DNA of 64,000 nt, taken from contig JACKMK010000004.1 of NCBI GenBank assembly GCA_024235395.1, forward strand, positions 620,001 to 684,000, written 5' to 3'. Position 1 is the stretch's first letter, and the number at the start of each line of letters is the position of its first letter. A program made the position numbers and the translations under genes. This document shows, one piece after another, positions 47,931 through 56,769 of this stretch. The DNA is from Chromatiaceae bacterium. GTDB lineage: Bacteria > Pseudomonadota > Gammaproteobacteria > Chromatiales > Chromatiaceae. A model generated the notes under the pieces. That model was given only the letters and a program-made list of their open reading frames with translations. It did not search any database and was not told the DNA's origin.

Positions 47931-49076
47931 ATGAGCGCTATCCCGACACCCAATCCACGCCTTGACGTGCTGCTGGGCACGACGTCCTTCCCGTTGGACG
48001 CAGCGGATTGGAAGGGGCGTTTCATCCACGATCTGGCCGCTGCGCTGGACCGCACGGGTCAGGTCGGGGTCACACTGTGGGGGCCACCCGGCGAGTTGCC
48101 CGGCCGAGTCACCTCGGCGAACTCGGACAGCGACACCCGCTGGCTCCAGCGGATGGCCGACGAAGGTGGCATAGCCCACCTCCTCCGCCGACGGCCGGTG
48201 AACGGCCTGGTGCGCGCCGCCGGTGTACTCACCCGCTTGCGCGCCGCCTGCCGACGCCGCCAGGTCGACGTCTACCATGTCAATTGGTTGCAGCTGGCAC
48301 TCGCGCTGCCGGCCGACCGCCGTCCGGCCTATGTCGCGGTACTCGGCAGCGATTTCGGACTGCTGAGGGTCCCCGGCATGGCGGGCCTGCTGCGCCGCGC
48401 TTTCGCGCGCCGCCAGACGTTGCTCGCACCGAATGCGCACTGGATGTCGGCGCCGCTGGCCGCGCAGTTCGAAGGCGTCGCCGAGGTCCGCACCAATCCC
48501 TTCGGGGTCGCCCCAGGATGGTTCGAGGTCAAGCGATCGCCGGCCACTCATCGCGAATGGCTGGTCGTTTCACGCATCACCCGCAACAAGATGGGCGACC
48601 TGTTCGACTGGGGACGGGACCTGTTCTCGGCAGGTCGTCGGCTGCGCCTGCTCGGCCCGATGCAAGAGCAGGTCGCGCTGCCCGAATGGATCGACTACGA
48701 GGGCCCGACCAATCCGACGGCCCTGCGCGAACACTGGTTTCCCCGGGCGGCGGGCCTGCTGACCCTGAGTCGCCACGACGAGGGCCGGCCACAGGTGATG
48801 ATCGAGGCGATGGCGGCCGGGCTGCCGGTGGTCGCCAGCCGGATCGCCGCCCATGCAGACCTGATTCGGGACGGCGAGACCGGTTGGCTGGTCGACGATC
48901 GCCGGCAGCTGCAACAGGCACTCGACAGGGCGGAGTCGACCACGGTCGCCGACGAGGTCGGCACCAGGGCACGAACTGCGATCCGCAAAGAGATCGGCAC
49001 CTGGGACGATCATGCCGCGCGTTGTCTGAGCGCCTACCACGACCTGTTGGCGAGGGAATCCCGGCATGCCGCCTGA
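47931..49076 (+). CDS. Glycosyltransferase family 4
   Basis: 381 residues, GT-B fold. The N-terminal half starts LDVLLGTTSFPLDAADWKGR. The donor-site signature PRAAGLLTLSRHDEGRPQVM / IEAMAAGLPVVASRIAAHAD, with the EGRPQ..IEA acid pair, is near residue 285. Transfers a nucleotide-sugar residue retaining configuration on the cytoplasmic face. First gene of the glycan locus; its 3' end overlaps the epimerase by 11 bp. Confidence 0.9.
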   Translation: MSAIPTPNPRLDVLLGTTSFPLDAADWKGRFIHDLAAALDRTGQVGVTLWGPPGELPGRVTSANSDSDTRWLQRMADEGGIAHLLRRRPVNGLVRAAGVLTRLRAACRRRQVDVYHVNWLQLALALPADRRPAYVAVLGSDFGLLRVPGMAGLLRRAFARRQTLLAPNAHWMSAPLAAQFEGVAEVRTNPFGVAPGWFEVKRSPATHREWLVVSRITRNKMGDLFDWGRDLFSAGRRLRLLGPMQEQVALPEWIDYEGPTNPTALREHWFPRAAGLLTLSRHDEGRPQVMIEAMAAGLPVVASRIAAHADLIRDGETGWLVDDRRQLQQALDRAESTTVADEVGTRARTAIRKEIGTWDDHAARCLSAYHDLLARESRHAA

Positions 49077-49992
49077 CCAGGCCATACTGCTGGTGGGCGG
49101 TGCGGGATTCCTCGGTCTCGCGCTGGCACGCCGATTGGTCGCCGACGGTCGTACGGTTCACGTGTTGTCACGCTCCAGTGACGATGCCCGGCACGACGGC
49201 ATCACCTTCCATCGCGGCAGTCAGAATGACCACGTGGTCGTCGCGCCGCTGTTGCGCGAGTGCCCGATCGTCGTCCATCTGGCCTCCACCACCACGCCCG
49301 GCTCTTCGGCGCGCAGACCGCAGATCGACACCCTGGAGAATCTTCTGCCCGCCGCCCGTCTGACAGAAATGATGGCCAACCACCCACCCGCCCGTCTGTT
49401 GTTCGCCTCCAGCGGCGGCGCGATCTACGGCAATCCGACGCGTCTGCCGGTCGACGAGACACACCCGCCGCAGCCTCTTTCCTACCACGCCGCCGGCAAG
49501 GTCGCGCTGGAATCGCTGTTCGAGGTGTTCGCCCAGGCCAACCGCGTCCCATTGGCCACGCTGCGCCTGTCGAACCTCTACGGGCCAGGTCAGCGCCTGC
49601 GCGGCGGATTCGGGCTGGTGCGCACCCTGCTCGAACGGGTGCGGCGCGGAGAACCGGTGGAGATGTGGGGTGACGGCGGAGCGATTCGCGACTATTTGTA
49701 CGTCGACGACGCCGTCGATGCATGCCGTCGGTTGATCGGCGACCCGGAGGCGACCGGCACGTTCAACGTCGGCAGCGGACTCGGCGCTTCGATCAGTGAG
49801 CTGATCGACCTCGTCGGGCGTGTCACCGGCCGTGAACTACAGGTTCGACAGCGACCAGCGCGCGGCACCGACGTGCGCGCCATCGTGCTCGACAGCACGC
49901 GCCTGCAGCGTGCCACCGGTTGGCGACCGCTGACCGACCTTCCACAGGGTATCCAACAGACCTGGCACTGGCTCGACAGGGAAGACGCATGA
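49066..49992 (+). CDS. NAD-dependent sugar epimerase/dehydratase (extended SDR)
   Basis: 308 residues. Rossmann motif LLVGGAGFLGLALARRLVAD; active-site Ser in FASSGGAIYGN and the YxxxK in SYHAAGKVALESL; RDYLYVDDAVDACRRLI late. The WcaG/GalE type prepares a nucleotide sugar. Overlaps both neighbouring glycosyltransferases (11 bp and 4 bp). Confidence 0.92.
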   Translation: MPPDQAILLVGGAGFLGLALARRLVADGRTVHVLSRSSDDARHDGITFHRGSQNDHVVVAPLLRECPIVVHLASTTTPGSSARRPQIDTLENLLPAARLTEMMANHPPARLLFASSGGAIYGNPTRLPVDETHPPQPLSYHAAGKVALESLFEVFAQANRVPLATLRLSNLYGPGQRLRGGFGLVRTLLERVRRGEPVEMWGDGGAIRDYLYVDDAVDACRRLIGDPEATGTFNVGSGLGASISELIDLVGRVTGRELQVRQRPARGTDVRAIVLDSTRLQRATGWRPLTDLPQGIQQTWHWLDREDA

Positions 49993-51008
49993 CGCCCGTG
50001 GTCTCGGTCTGCATCGCCCACTATCTCGGACCCCGGTTGATCGATGCCTGTATCGCATCGGTGCACGCCCAGGACTTCGATCTGCCGGTCGAGATACTGG
50101 TGCACGACGATGCCTCAGACGACGAATCGGTGGCGCATATCCGGCAGCACCACCCGGAGGTACGCCTGATCGAGAGCGCGCAGAACGTCGGTTTCTGCGT
50201 CGCCAACAACCGCATGGCCGATGCCGCCCGCGGCGAGTACCTGCTGTTGCTGAACAACGACGCAGAACTCCTGCCGGATGCGCTGCGGACGCTGCATGCC
50301 GAGGCGTCGGCCATCTCCCGTCCGGCGATCCTCACCCTGCCACAGTTCGATCACGCCAGCGGCGATATCGTGGATCGCGGCTGCCTGCTGGATCCGTTCT
50401 TCAACCCGGTACCGAACCTCGATACCGCGCGCCGGGATGTCGCGATGACCATCGGTGCCTGCCTGTGGATCCCGCGCACGCTGTGGAACGAGCTCGGCGG
50501 ATTCCCGGACTGGTTCGGCTCGATCGGTGAGGACCTGTACCTTTGCTGCAGGGCGCGCCTTTCAGGCCACCCGGTGAGGGTGTGTGACACCTCGGGTTAC
50601 CGTCACCGAATCGGCGCCAGTTTTGGGGGTGCCAGAGTCGACAAAGGCAGACTCCACACGACGCTGCGAAGGCGCGCATTTAGCGAACGCAACAAGCTGT
50701 TCAGCATGATCGTGATCTACCCGCTGCCGTTGTTGATCCCCGTTGGGCTCCTGCACGCCGTTTTCTTGCTGGTGGAAGGCGTGCTACTCAGCCTCGTCAA
50801 ACGCGATTTCGCCATCTGGTCGTCGATCTACGGCCCACTGCCTACATCCGCCTGGTCCGCCCGCAATGATTTGCTAGACGAAAGGCGCACAGCGCAGAAA
50901 AGCCGCGCCGTCACGCTCGGTGAATTCCTCAAACAGGTACGAATTTTTCCACGCAAGCTGGAAATGCTCATCAGGTATGGCATTCCGGGTTTTGACAGAC
51001 AAAATTGA
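49989..51008 (+). CDS. Glycosyltransferase family 2 with C-terminal membrane segment
   Basis: 339 residues from ATG 49989 (ATGA overlap with the epimerase). GT-A fold: VSVCIAHYLGPRLIDACIAS, the acceptor/donor motif EILVHDDASDDESVAHIR, LLLNNDAELLPDAL as DXD-like site, and GSIGEDLYLCCRARL. A hydrophobic stretch (MIVIYPLPLLIPVGLLHAVF) anchors it to the inner membrane. Resembles rhamnosyltransferase-type enzymes. Confidence 0.9.
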   Translation: MTPVVSVCIAHYLGPRLIDACIASVHAQDFDLPVEILVHDDASDDESVAHIRQHHPEVRLIESAQNVGFCVANNRMADAARGEYLLLLNNDAELLPDALRTLHAEASAISRPAILTLPQFDHASGDIVDRGCLLDPFFNPVPNLDTARRDVAMTIGACLWIPRTLWNELGGFPDWFGSIGEDLYLCCRARLSGHPVRVCDTSGYRHRIGASFGGARVDKGRLHTTLRRRAFSERNKLFSMIVIYPLPLLIPVGLLHAVFLLVEGVLLSLVKRDFAIWSSIYGPLPTSAWSARNDLLDERRTAQKSRAVTLGEFLKQVRIFPRKLEMLIRYGIPGFDRQN

Positions 51009-51221
51009 TCGATAGATGAATGCAGTGACCGATACTTCACCTCGGGCGACCGGATTTCTGCGCCCTTCGATCGTTTGGCAAAACATGCGCAGTTGTTCGT
51101 TCGACCACAGGAACGGCTGCGAGAACGAACCGAAGCGGAAATTTTTCTGGCCGATACTTTTCGGATCAACCGGTCCTTCCACCCGTACGACCGTTTGAAT
51201 CAAAATCAAAAGGAACAATTC

Positions 51222-51992
51222 ATGAAACCCAATCTGCCGGAACTGGCGAGCAAGTACGATACGGACAAGAACATTTCTTCCGGCTATCTCGACAACTACA
51301 CGCGACATTTCTCGCACCTGCGCGAACAACCGGTCAAGCTCCTGGAACTAGGCGTGTACCACGGCGGTTCGTTGCTCATGTGGAATGAATACTTTGCGAA
51401 CGGACACATTGCCGGGCTGGATATCAATCCCAATCCGATGCCATCGACCCCCGAGCGTGTGAAGTTCTTCCAGGGCTCTCAAGGCGACCATGCACTGCTG
51501 CACAGCATCGCCAACAAAGTCGCGCCCGATGGATTCGATGTCATCATTGATGATGCCGCACACGTAGGAACACTCGCTCGCAGCTCATTTCAAGCGATGT
51601 TTGATGACCACCTGAAGCACGGCGGAATCTACGTGATCGAGGATTGGGGGACAGGGTATTGGGGCAGCTGGCCGGACGGACAGGTTTACGACCCCAGCGT
51701 CCGCGCGCCTCGGTCACCGGACTCTCGCGGCAAACTGATGCGCACGCGAATGACCAAGAAAGTGCTCAGCGCCCTCGGACTGGGAAACCTTTCGCGGCTG
51801 GCCGGTCGTTACGATCCCGACTTCGCTGTCCACAACTTTGGCATGGTCGGCTTTGTGAAGGAAATCGTCGATTTCATCGCCTGGGGCGACATTACTCGTC
51901 CCGACCAGGGCAATCCCTCGTTGCCTCAACCACGCTCGCGAATCAAGGAGATCTCGATCTACCCAGGTCAGGTATTCGTCGTCAAGGCATGA
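51222..51992 (+). CDS. Class I SAM-dependent methyltransferase (glycan locus type)
   Basis: 256 residues from ATG 51222 (AAAAGGAAC upstream). Begins LPELASKYDTDKN, then SAM motif I VKLLELGVYHGGSLLMWNEY, acidic GLDINPNP, and FDVIIDDAAHVGTLARSSFQ. Typical of sugar methyltransferases in macrolide and polysaccharide clusters. The same frame is open upstream to a TTG at 51075, with basic residues that may be leftover of another gene; the better ribosome site decided the start. Confidence 0.8.
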   Translation: MKPNLPELASKYDTDKNISSGYLDNYTRHFSHLREQPVKLLELGVYHGGSLLMWNEYFANGHIAGLDINPNPMPSTPERVKFFQGSQGDHALLHSIANKVAPDGFDVIIDDAAHVGTLARSSFQAMFDDHLKHGGIYVIEDWGTGYWGSWPDGQVYDPSVRAPRSPDSRGKLMRTRMTKKVLSALGLGNLSRLAGRYDPDFAVHNFGMVGFVKEIVDFIAWGDITRPDQGNPSLPQPRSRIKEISIYPGQVFVVKA

Positions 51993-52100
51993 AAGCCGTA
52001 CCGCACGCGCACTTCAACTGCAGTGCAACTTATTCCGCGAGGGTCATCACAGCGAGACCTGGGCCGGTGCGCGGACAGAGATCTCCTGGTCTGCCGGTGA

Positions 52101-53870
52101 TCAACGATGCCGCGCATTGAAATCGGTCAGCTTCTGCTGCAGGAATTCCGCGCTCTCCGCGATCATGCTGGCGTACTGCTGGTTTCCAAAGCCCCATAAG
52201 GTCGATGTCGCACCTTCGTCATGTCCCACGACAAAGGGGAGAGCGACAATGACCCGGAGCCCCTCGGTCCTTTCCAGGTACCTATCGATGGTGTTCGAAC
52301 TCCAATCGGTATTCGATTCATCCCATCGCGCGATGATGTCGAAAGCACTGCGATTGTATATGTTGAACACCATGCTGGTCATCTTGTTGATATGCACGAA
52401 CGTCACCCCTTCGTACTCATCGACCTGTGTGACTTCAACATCCGGATCTACATGCGCAATCAGCCCGGCGAACACATCCCATGTCCCGGGGTTGGCATCC
52501 AGATAGCGATCGATGATGGGCAACACCTTCCGTCCATGCGCCGTCAGAACCATATCGTCTTCGCAAACCAGCACACGTCGTATGCCTCTGTTGGCGGCCT
52601 TCGACAGAATAAACTTGTAGCTCATGCCGCAGCCGATCCACCCCTCGCTGTGACGCAGTCCATCGAACATCTCAAATCCGTCCAGCTTCTGCGCGAGAAA
52701 CTGTCTTTGCCTTTTCAGGGTTTCCGGGAGACTCAGACATAGCCGGCCAGTGGAGAATGCCGGCCTGTCATCAATTCTGTCGGTCAACTGTTCAAACGTC
52801 GTCAGATCGTTCGCGAGCAAGAATCGCCCAAAATAATATTGCGATCTCGCCAAATGGCGATCGGCTGCGCTTCGAACCTGGTCGTGAAACGCATTGGCGA
52901 ACTCGGGCTGGTCGAGAATCTGACTTATCTCATAAATCATCGCACGGACGTTACCGACTGGAACGAAGCGCACCAATGGAGCCAAATCCGGATAGTCCTC
53001 AATATCGACGCTGGACTCAGAGACCACAGGTATACCCAGCGCCAGACATTCATGTATTCGAGTCGTTTCCAACAATGCGTTGTCATAATAGTGAATGTTT
53101 ACCACCACCCTCGACTTGCACAGCTCATTAATCAATTCTTCGCCAAAGGTATTGCCAATCACCTTGACGTTGAAATGCTGCTTGAGCTGGGAGAGCATCT
53201 GTTGACGTCTCGGCTTGTTCACGTCTCCATAAAACAATACGTCATACGCCTTATTCGATACGCCACCGCTGTCCCACTCCGGCCCGAGGATCTTCTCCCG
53301 ATAACCCGGCATCATCGTGATCGGAAAATAGAAAAACCTCTGGTAAGGGATGCCGCGTCCTGTCAGATATAGAATATTGTTCTTTGAGTAATCGAGTATC
53401 GCCAGTGCGTCTTTCAGCAGACCTAGATAGCGCTGATCAAACCAGCGCTCGCTGATCGACTGTTCCATCTGCACGGCAATCAGGTTGCGTGGCAACGAAG
53501 AGTACATCTGCGGGCACAGCACGATGTGCAGGTCCTTTCCGTATCCGCGCAAAGGCCGTGTCGAAATTATCTCGGAGGCGAAACCGAATTCCGCCAGCAG
53601 CGCCTGTAGCTGATGGGCCACGTATGTGACGTGCGGCGTCGTAAGGATCACAACCTTCCGCGACTGTGCCGCCTGCCGGAGCACCCTGGCCCGGCGCGCC
53701 TCTTCTGCTTTTTCCTTGCGAATCGACAGCGTCTGACGCACCTCTGCCTCAAGGCCGCGAAATCCCGATTGCCGAAGCAGTTTCACTGACAAGCGGACGA
53801 CCTTGGCCAGACTTCTACGGAGCCCTCCGTTGTCGCGGACGTAGTGAGCAAGCGCAGCAAGACTTTTCAA
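52101..53870 (-). CDS. Two-domain glycosyltransferase: GT-B-like plus GT25-like
   Basis: 589 residues, on the opposite strand to the rest of the locus. The N-terminal half (about 70-370) resembles CgeB/GT-B enzymes: RKVVILTTPHVTYVAHQLQA, YDVLFYGDVNKPRRQQMLSQ, RIHECLALGIPVVSESSVDI. The C-terminal part (about 375-585) follows GT25 LPS galactosyltransferase-like order: LCLSLPETLKRQRQFLAQKL, EGWIGCGMSYKFILSKA, RRVLVCEDDMVL (the EDD acid motif). Starts at TTG 53870 behind GAGAGAGA; no ATG fits. Lower GC than the housekeeping genes. Confidence 0.75.
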   Translation of the reverse strand: MKSLAALAHYVRDNGGLRRSLAKVVRLSVKLLRQSGFRGLEAEVRQTLSIRKEKAEEARRARVLRQAAQSRKVVILTTPHVTYVAHQLQALLAEFGFASEIISTRPLRGYGKDLHIVLCPQMYSSLPRNLIAVQMEQSISERWFDQRYLGLLKDALAILDYSKNNILYLTGRGIPYQRFFYFPITMMPGYREKILGPEWDSGGVSNKAYDVLFYGDVNKPRRQQMLSQLKQHFNVKVIGNTFGEELINELCKSRVVVNIHYYDNALLETTRIHECLALGIPVVSESSVDIEDYPDLAPLVRFVPVGNVRAMIYEISQILDQPEFANAFHDQVRSAADRHLARSQYYFGRFLLANDLTTFEQLTDRIDDRPAFSTGRLCLSLPETLKRQRQFLAQKLDGFEMFDGLRHSEGWIGCGMSYKFILSKAANRGIRRVLVCEDDMVLTAHGRKVLPIIDRYLDANPGTWDVFAGLIAHVDPDVEVTQVDEYEGVTFVHINKMTSMVFNIYNRSAFDIIARWDESNTDWSSNTIDRYLERTEGLRVIVALPFVVGHDEGATSTLWGFGNQQYASMIAESAEFLQQKLTDFNARHR

Positions 53871-54372
53871 ATGCGAATCTCTCTCAGAAGCACTGGCTGA
53901 GCCGTGGTGCCGGCGCGTACACGGGACACCCGATACCGGTGTGTCTCAAGTTTCGTTGCCGGGGGTCGCTGCATAGAAAACAGGCCGGCAAGGGCTTGCT
54001 GCCTCCCGGGATCGTTAGCACCCACCGCAGACTTTGACGACCCGAAAGGACCGTTGCCGGACCGTCTTGGGATTCGACGACATGAAAGGCCCTTACCAAG
54101 CCACGTTGGCACTATGACTGATCCCACGTCGATGCAACAGCTTCGCGACGCTTGCCGTTTTGGAAATTCATTGCGCGTGCTCGGGCACAACGGTAGGGCT
54201 CGCGGCCGCATTCATCGCGAACTCCGCCGACCACCGGGTGCCAGTGTACCGGGATACCGGACACTCTCGCGCGACAGTACGATTGTCGACGCAGCATAAT
54301 GGCATTTCGACCTCCCCATCCAGGCGTCAGACATGCCCGGCTGCCAGATTCCAGGTTGAACCTAATTGTGCG
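53871..54372. other. Gene-free divergent region of the glycan locus
   Basis: 502 bp between the minus-strand glycosyltransferase and the ABC permease. I see no credible gene, tRNA, long inverted repeat or strong promoter. It must hold the promoters of both divergent units. Frames reported by length alone (for example 53904-54299 plus) have no ribosome site or family pattern. Confidence 0.5.
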
Positions 54373-55152
54373 ATGTACAAGACCATTTATCGACAACGCT
54401 TACTGCTCCTGCAACTCATAAAGAGGGACGTCCTACTTCGTTACCGCGGAGCGATGTTTGGCGTCTTCTGGATGTTTCTGAGTCCTCTCCTGATGCTTGC
54501 CATCTTCGCTTTCGTTTTCAGCCAGATATTCCAAACGCGTTGGCCGCAAGAAGAAACAGGGGCGCCTTTCTGGTTGATGCTCTACGCCGGTTTGATCATT
54601 TTCAACCTGTTTGCCGACCCTGTTTCCAGATCGCCCGGTTCGGTGCGCAGCTACCCGAGCTACGTAAAGAAGATCATCTTCCCCGTCGAGATACTGCCGC
54701 TTGTACCGGTGGGCTCGGCGTTGATTCATGCCGCCTTCAATTTCGCGATTCTGGCGATTGCTCTTGCGTTGACCGGGCATCTCAGCATTGGCGTCCTGTT
54801 GCTGCCGATCTTGACCATTCCGGTCATCTTTCTCGGTGTTGGGCTCTCGTGGTTTATCGCGGCCTGGGGCGTGTTCATCAAAGATCTCAGTCAGATCGTG
54901 CCGCTGTTCACGCAGATGCTGCTTTTCCTCTCCCCTGTCTTCTATCCAGTCAACGCGGTCCCCGCTTTCCTGCGACCGCTATACCAATACAATCCACTGG
55001 GAGCCGTTATTGAGACAAGCCGGGCCTTGATACTTCATCAGGCAATCAACTGGACGGCTTGGTCTATCGCACTGGCAACCGCAATCATCGTTGCCGCGCT
55101 CGGTCACGCTTTCTTCCAATACAGCCGGGACGAGTTTCCAGATGCCATCTAG
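54373..55152 (+). CDS. ABC-2 polysaccharide export permease (Wzm type)
   Basis: 259 residues from ATG 54373, six membrane helices. Entry motif LLLLQLIKRDVLLRYRGAMF and GVFWMFLSPLLMLAIFAFVF are hallmarks of O-antigen/teichoic acid ABC-2 permeases, as is FLSPVFYPVNAVPAFLRPLY. Moves a finished lipid-linked glycan across the inner membrane with the ATPase encoded in overlap (11 bp). Confidence 0.93.
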   Translation: MYKTIYRQRLLLLQLIKRDVLLRYRGAMFGVFWMFLSPLLMLAIFAFVFSQIFQTRWPQEETGAPFWLMLYAGLIIFNLFADPVSRSPGSVRSYPSYVKKIIFPVEILPLVPVGSALIHAAFNFAILAIALALTGHLSIGVLLLPILTIPVIFLGVGLSWFIAAWGVFIKDLSQIVPLFTQMLLFLSPVFYPVNAVPAFLRPLYQYNPLGAVIETSRALILHQAINWTAWSIALATAIIVAALGHAFFQYSRDEFPDAI

Positions 55153-56419
55153 AGACCTCGCCATCTCTGTTCGCAACGTGTCGAAAGCCTACCGTCTGTT
55201 CGCGCATCCCGGGGATCGTGTCAAACAGTTCTTCAGCCTGGGATTCCGACGCTACTACCAAGAGTTCACTGCGCTGGATCAGGTCTCATTCGACGTTAAG
55301 AAAGGCGAGACAATAGGCGTGATCGGGCACAACGGATCGGGCAAGAGCACCTTGCTCCAGATACTGAGCGGCATTATCCGGCCTACGAAGGGCGAGGTCC
55401 GCACACAGGGCCAGATCTCCGCACTGCTCGAGTTGGGCGCCGGATTCAATCCCGAGTTCACAGGCCGGGAGAACGTTTTTTTTCAAGGTGCCTTGATGGG
55501 CCAGAGCGTATCAGAGGTGCGCGCGCGTTTTGACGATATCGCCCAGTTGGCAAACATCGGGCAGTTCATGGATCAGCCTGTCCGAACCTACTCCAGTGGC
55601 ATGTTCGTACGACTCGCCTTCGCCGTTGCGGTTACGATCAAACCCGACATCCTTATCGTGGACGAAGCACTGTCCGTTGGCGACATCGTATTTCAGGCTC
55701 AAGGCATAAAGCGAATGCGCGAACTCATCGAAGGTGGCGGCACCTTGATCTTGGTTTCGCACGATATGAACGCGATAAAGGGCCTTTGTGATCGCGTCTT
55801 GTTCCTCGACCGCGGACGGCTGATCGATGATGGCCCCAGCGGACCAATCTGCGACGAGTACCTGATGCAGCACCTGGTGGGCTCGGCGCAACACGAAGTG
55901 GCCGAAATCAACGGAATGCAGCAGATTCGCCGATCCGGGGGGACTGGGCAAGCCAAAGTGGTAGCGGCACGTATCGAGTGCGAACCCGATGGCGTCGCCG
56001 CATACGGGAATAACCTCGCTCTGCACATCCGGCTACAGGCAGCGTCCGCGCTGCCGAAGGTTGTAGTGGCTTTCTATCTGCGCGACGCACAGCAGTTCGA
56101 TGTGTTGGGGACAAACACCACTTATGAGGATCTGTCAATTACTGAACTCGACGAAGGCGAATTCGTGGATATCGTTTTTCGTTTTCGAAACCCACTACGG
56201 GCCGGTCTCTACAGCGTGACCGTCATACTCTCCGATGATGCCGTCGACTCCAAGTTTTTCTATGACTGGGTCGACGGGGCTTGCCATTTCGAGAGCATCG
56301 ACACCCCCGGTCAAAGGCGTTGGGCAATGACATGCCCGGCAATTGACGTGCAACTTGAGCGACAGCGGGCACCGATGAAAATGGTGTCCAGCGGGCTTTC
56401 GGCGAACACAAGAGAATGA
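55142..56419 (+). CDS. ABC exporter ATPase with glycan-recognition tail (Wzt type)
   Basis: 425 residues from ATG 55142. Walker A GHNGSGKSTLLQ, Q-region LELGAGFNPEFTGRENVFFQ, signature YSSGMFVRLAFAVAV, Walker B ILIVDEALSVGD, switch LVSHDMNAIKGLCDRVLFLD. Residues about 270-420 form an extra beta-rich domain like the Wzt C-terminal domain that recognises the capped end of the O-polysaccharide, implying export follows a terminal modification. Coupled to the Tat-signal protein by ATGA. Confidence 0.94.
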   Translation: MPSRDLAISVRNVSKAYRLFAHPGDRVKQFFSLGFRRYYQEFTALDQVSFDVKKGETIGVIGHNGSGKSTLLQILSGIIRPTKGEVRTQGQISALLELGAGFNPEFTGRENVFFQGALMGQSVSEVRARFDDIAQLANIGQFMDQPVRTYSSGMFVRLAFAVAVTIKPDILIVDEALSVGDIVFQAQGIKRMRELIEGGGTLILVSHDMNAIKGLCDRVLFLDRGRLIDDGPSGPICDEYLMQHLVGSAQHEVAEINGMQQIRRSGGTGQAKVVAARIECEPDGVAAYGNNLALHIRLQAASALPKVVVAFYLRDAQQFDVLGTNTTYEDLSITELDEGEFVDIVFRFRNPLRAGLYSVTVILSDDAVDSKFFYDWVDGACHFESIDTPGQRRWAMTCPAIDVQLERQRAPMKMVSSGLSANTRE

Positions 56420-56769
56420 ACCGGGAAAGACGCACTTTCCTAACCAGGGCGACTGTTGCCAGCCTGATCGGTTTGTCGATCGCCGGTGCGGGAATTTCGA
56501 CATTGACGATCGGACCTTTTCGTGGAACTGCCGACCGACGTCGTCTGCGCGAACTGCTTGCCGCCGCCGAACCACACCTCGGCAACCTTAAACACATCGT
56601 TGAATCGCATGAAAAAGCATTGGGGGCTTACACTTCATCCTCATCGAGGATCAACGAATTCCATCTTCTGCACGCGCGCGATATCAATTCCGGTCGAGTG
56701 ATAGAACTCAGCGACATGATGATCACACCTGCCGAGTGGGCGCTGCTTTCGCTTTGGGTCAACACATGA
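56416..56769 (+). CDS. Small Tat-signal protein, probable subunit of the adjacent GMC oxidoreductase
   Basis: 117 residues. The N-terminus NRERRTFLTRATVASLIGL is a twin-arginine signal (RRTFL core), followed by a hydrophobic stretch and a mature domain of about 75 residues (LRELLAAAEPHLGNLKHIVE ... ITPAEWALLSLWVNT). Its ends overlap both the Wzt ATPase and the oxidoreductase by ATGA. In gluconate, sorbitol and fructose dehydrogenases a small Tat subunit carries the FAD subunit out by hitchhiking; the same arrangement is inferred here, as the oxidoreductase lacks any signal. Confidence 0.7.
   Translation: MNRERRTFLTRATVASLIGLSIAGAGISTLTIGPFRGTADRRRLRELLAAAEPHLGNLKHIVESHEKALGAYTSSSSRINEFHLLHARDINSGRVIELSDMMITPAEWALLSLWVNT

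Noticed and set aside
51016..51198. 60-codon frame upstream of the methyltransferase
   Set aside because: No family pattern, and out of frame with the gene it precedes.
53871..54372. ops/JUMPStart element for RfaH control of the glycan locus
   Set aside because: Only a loose CGGTAG match near 54190; the core GGCGGTAG sequence is not present.
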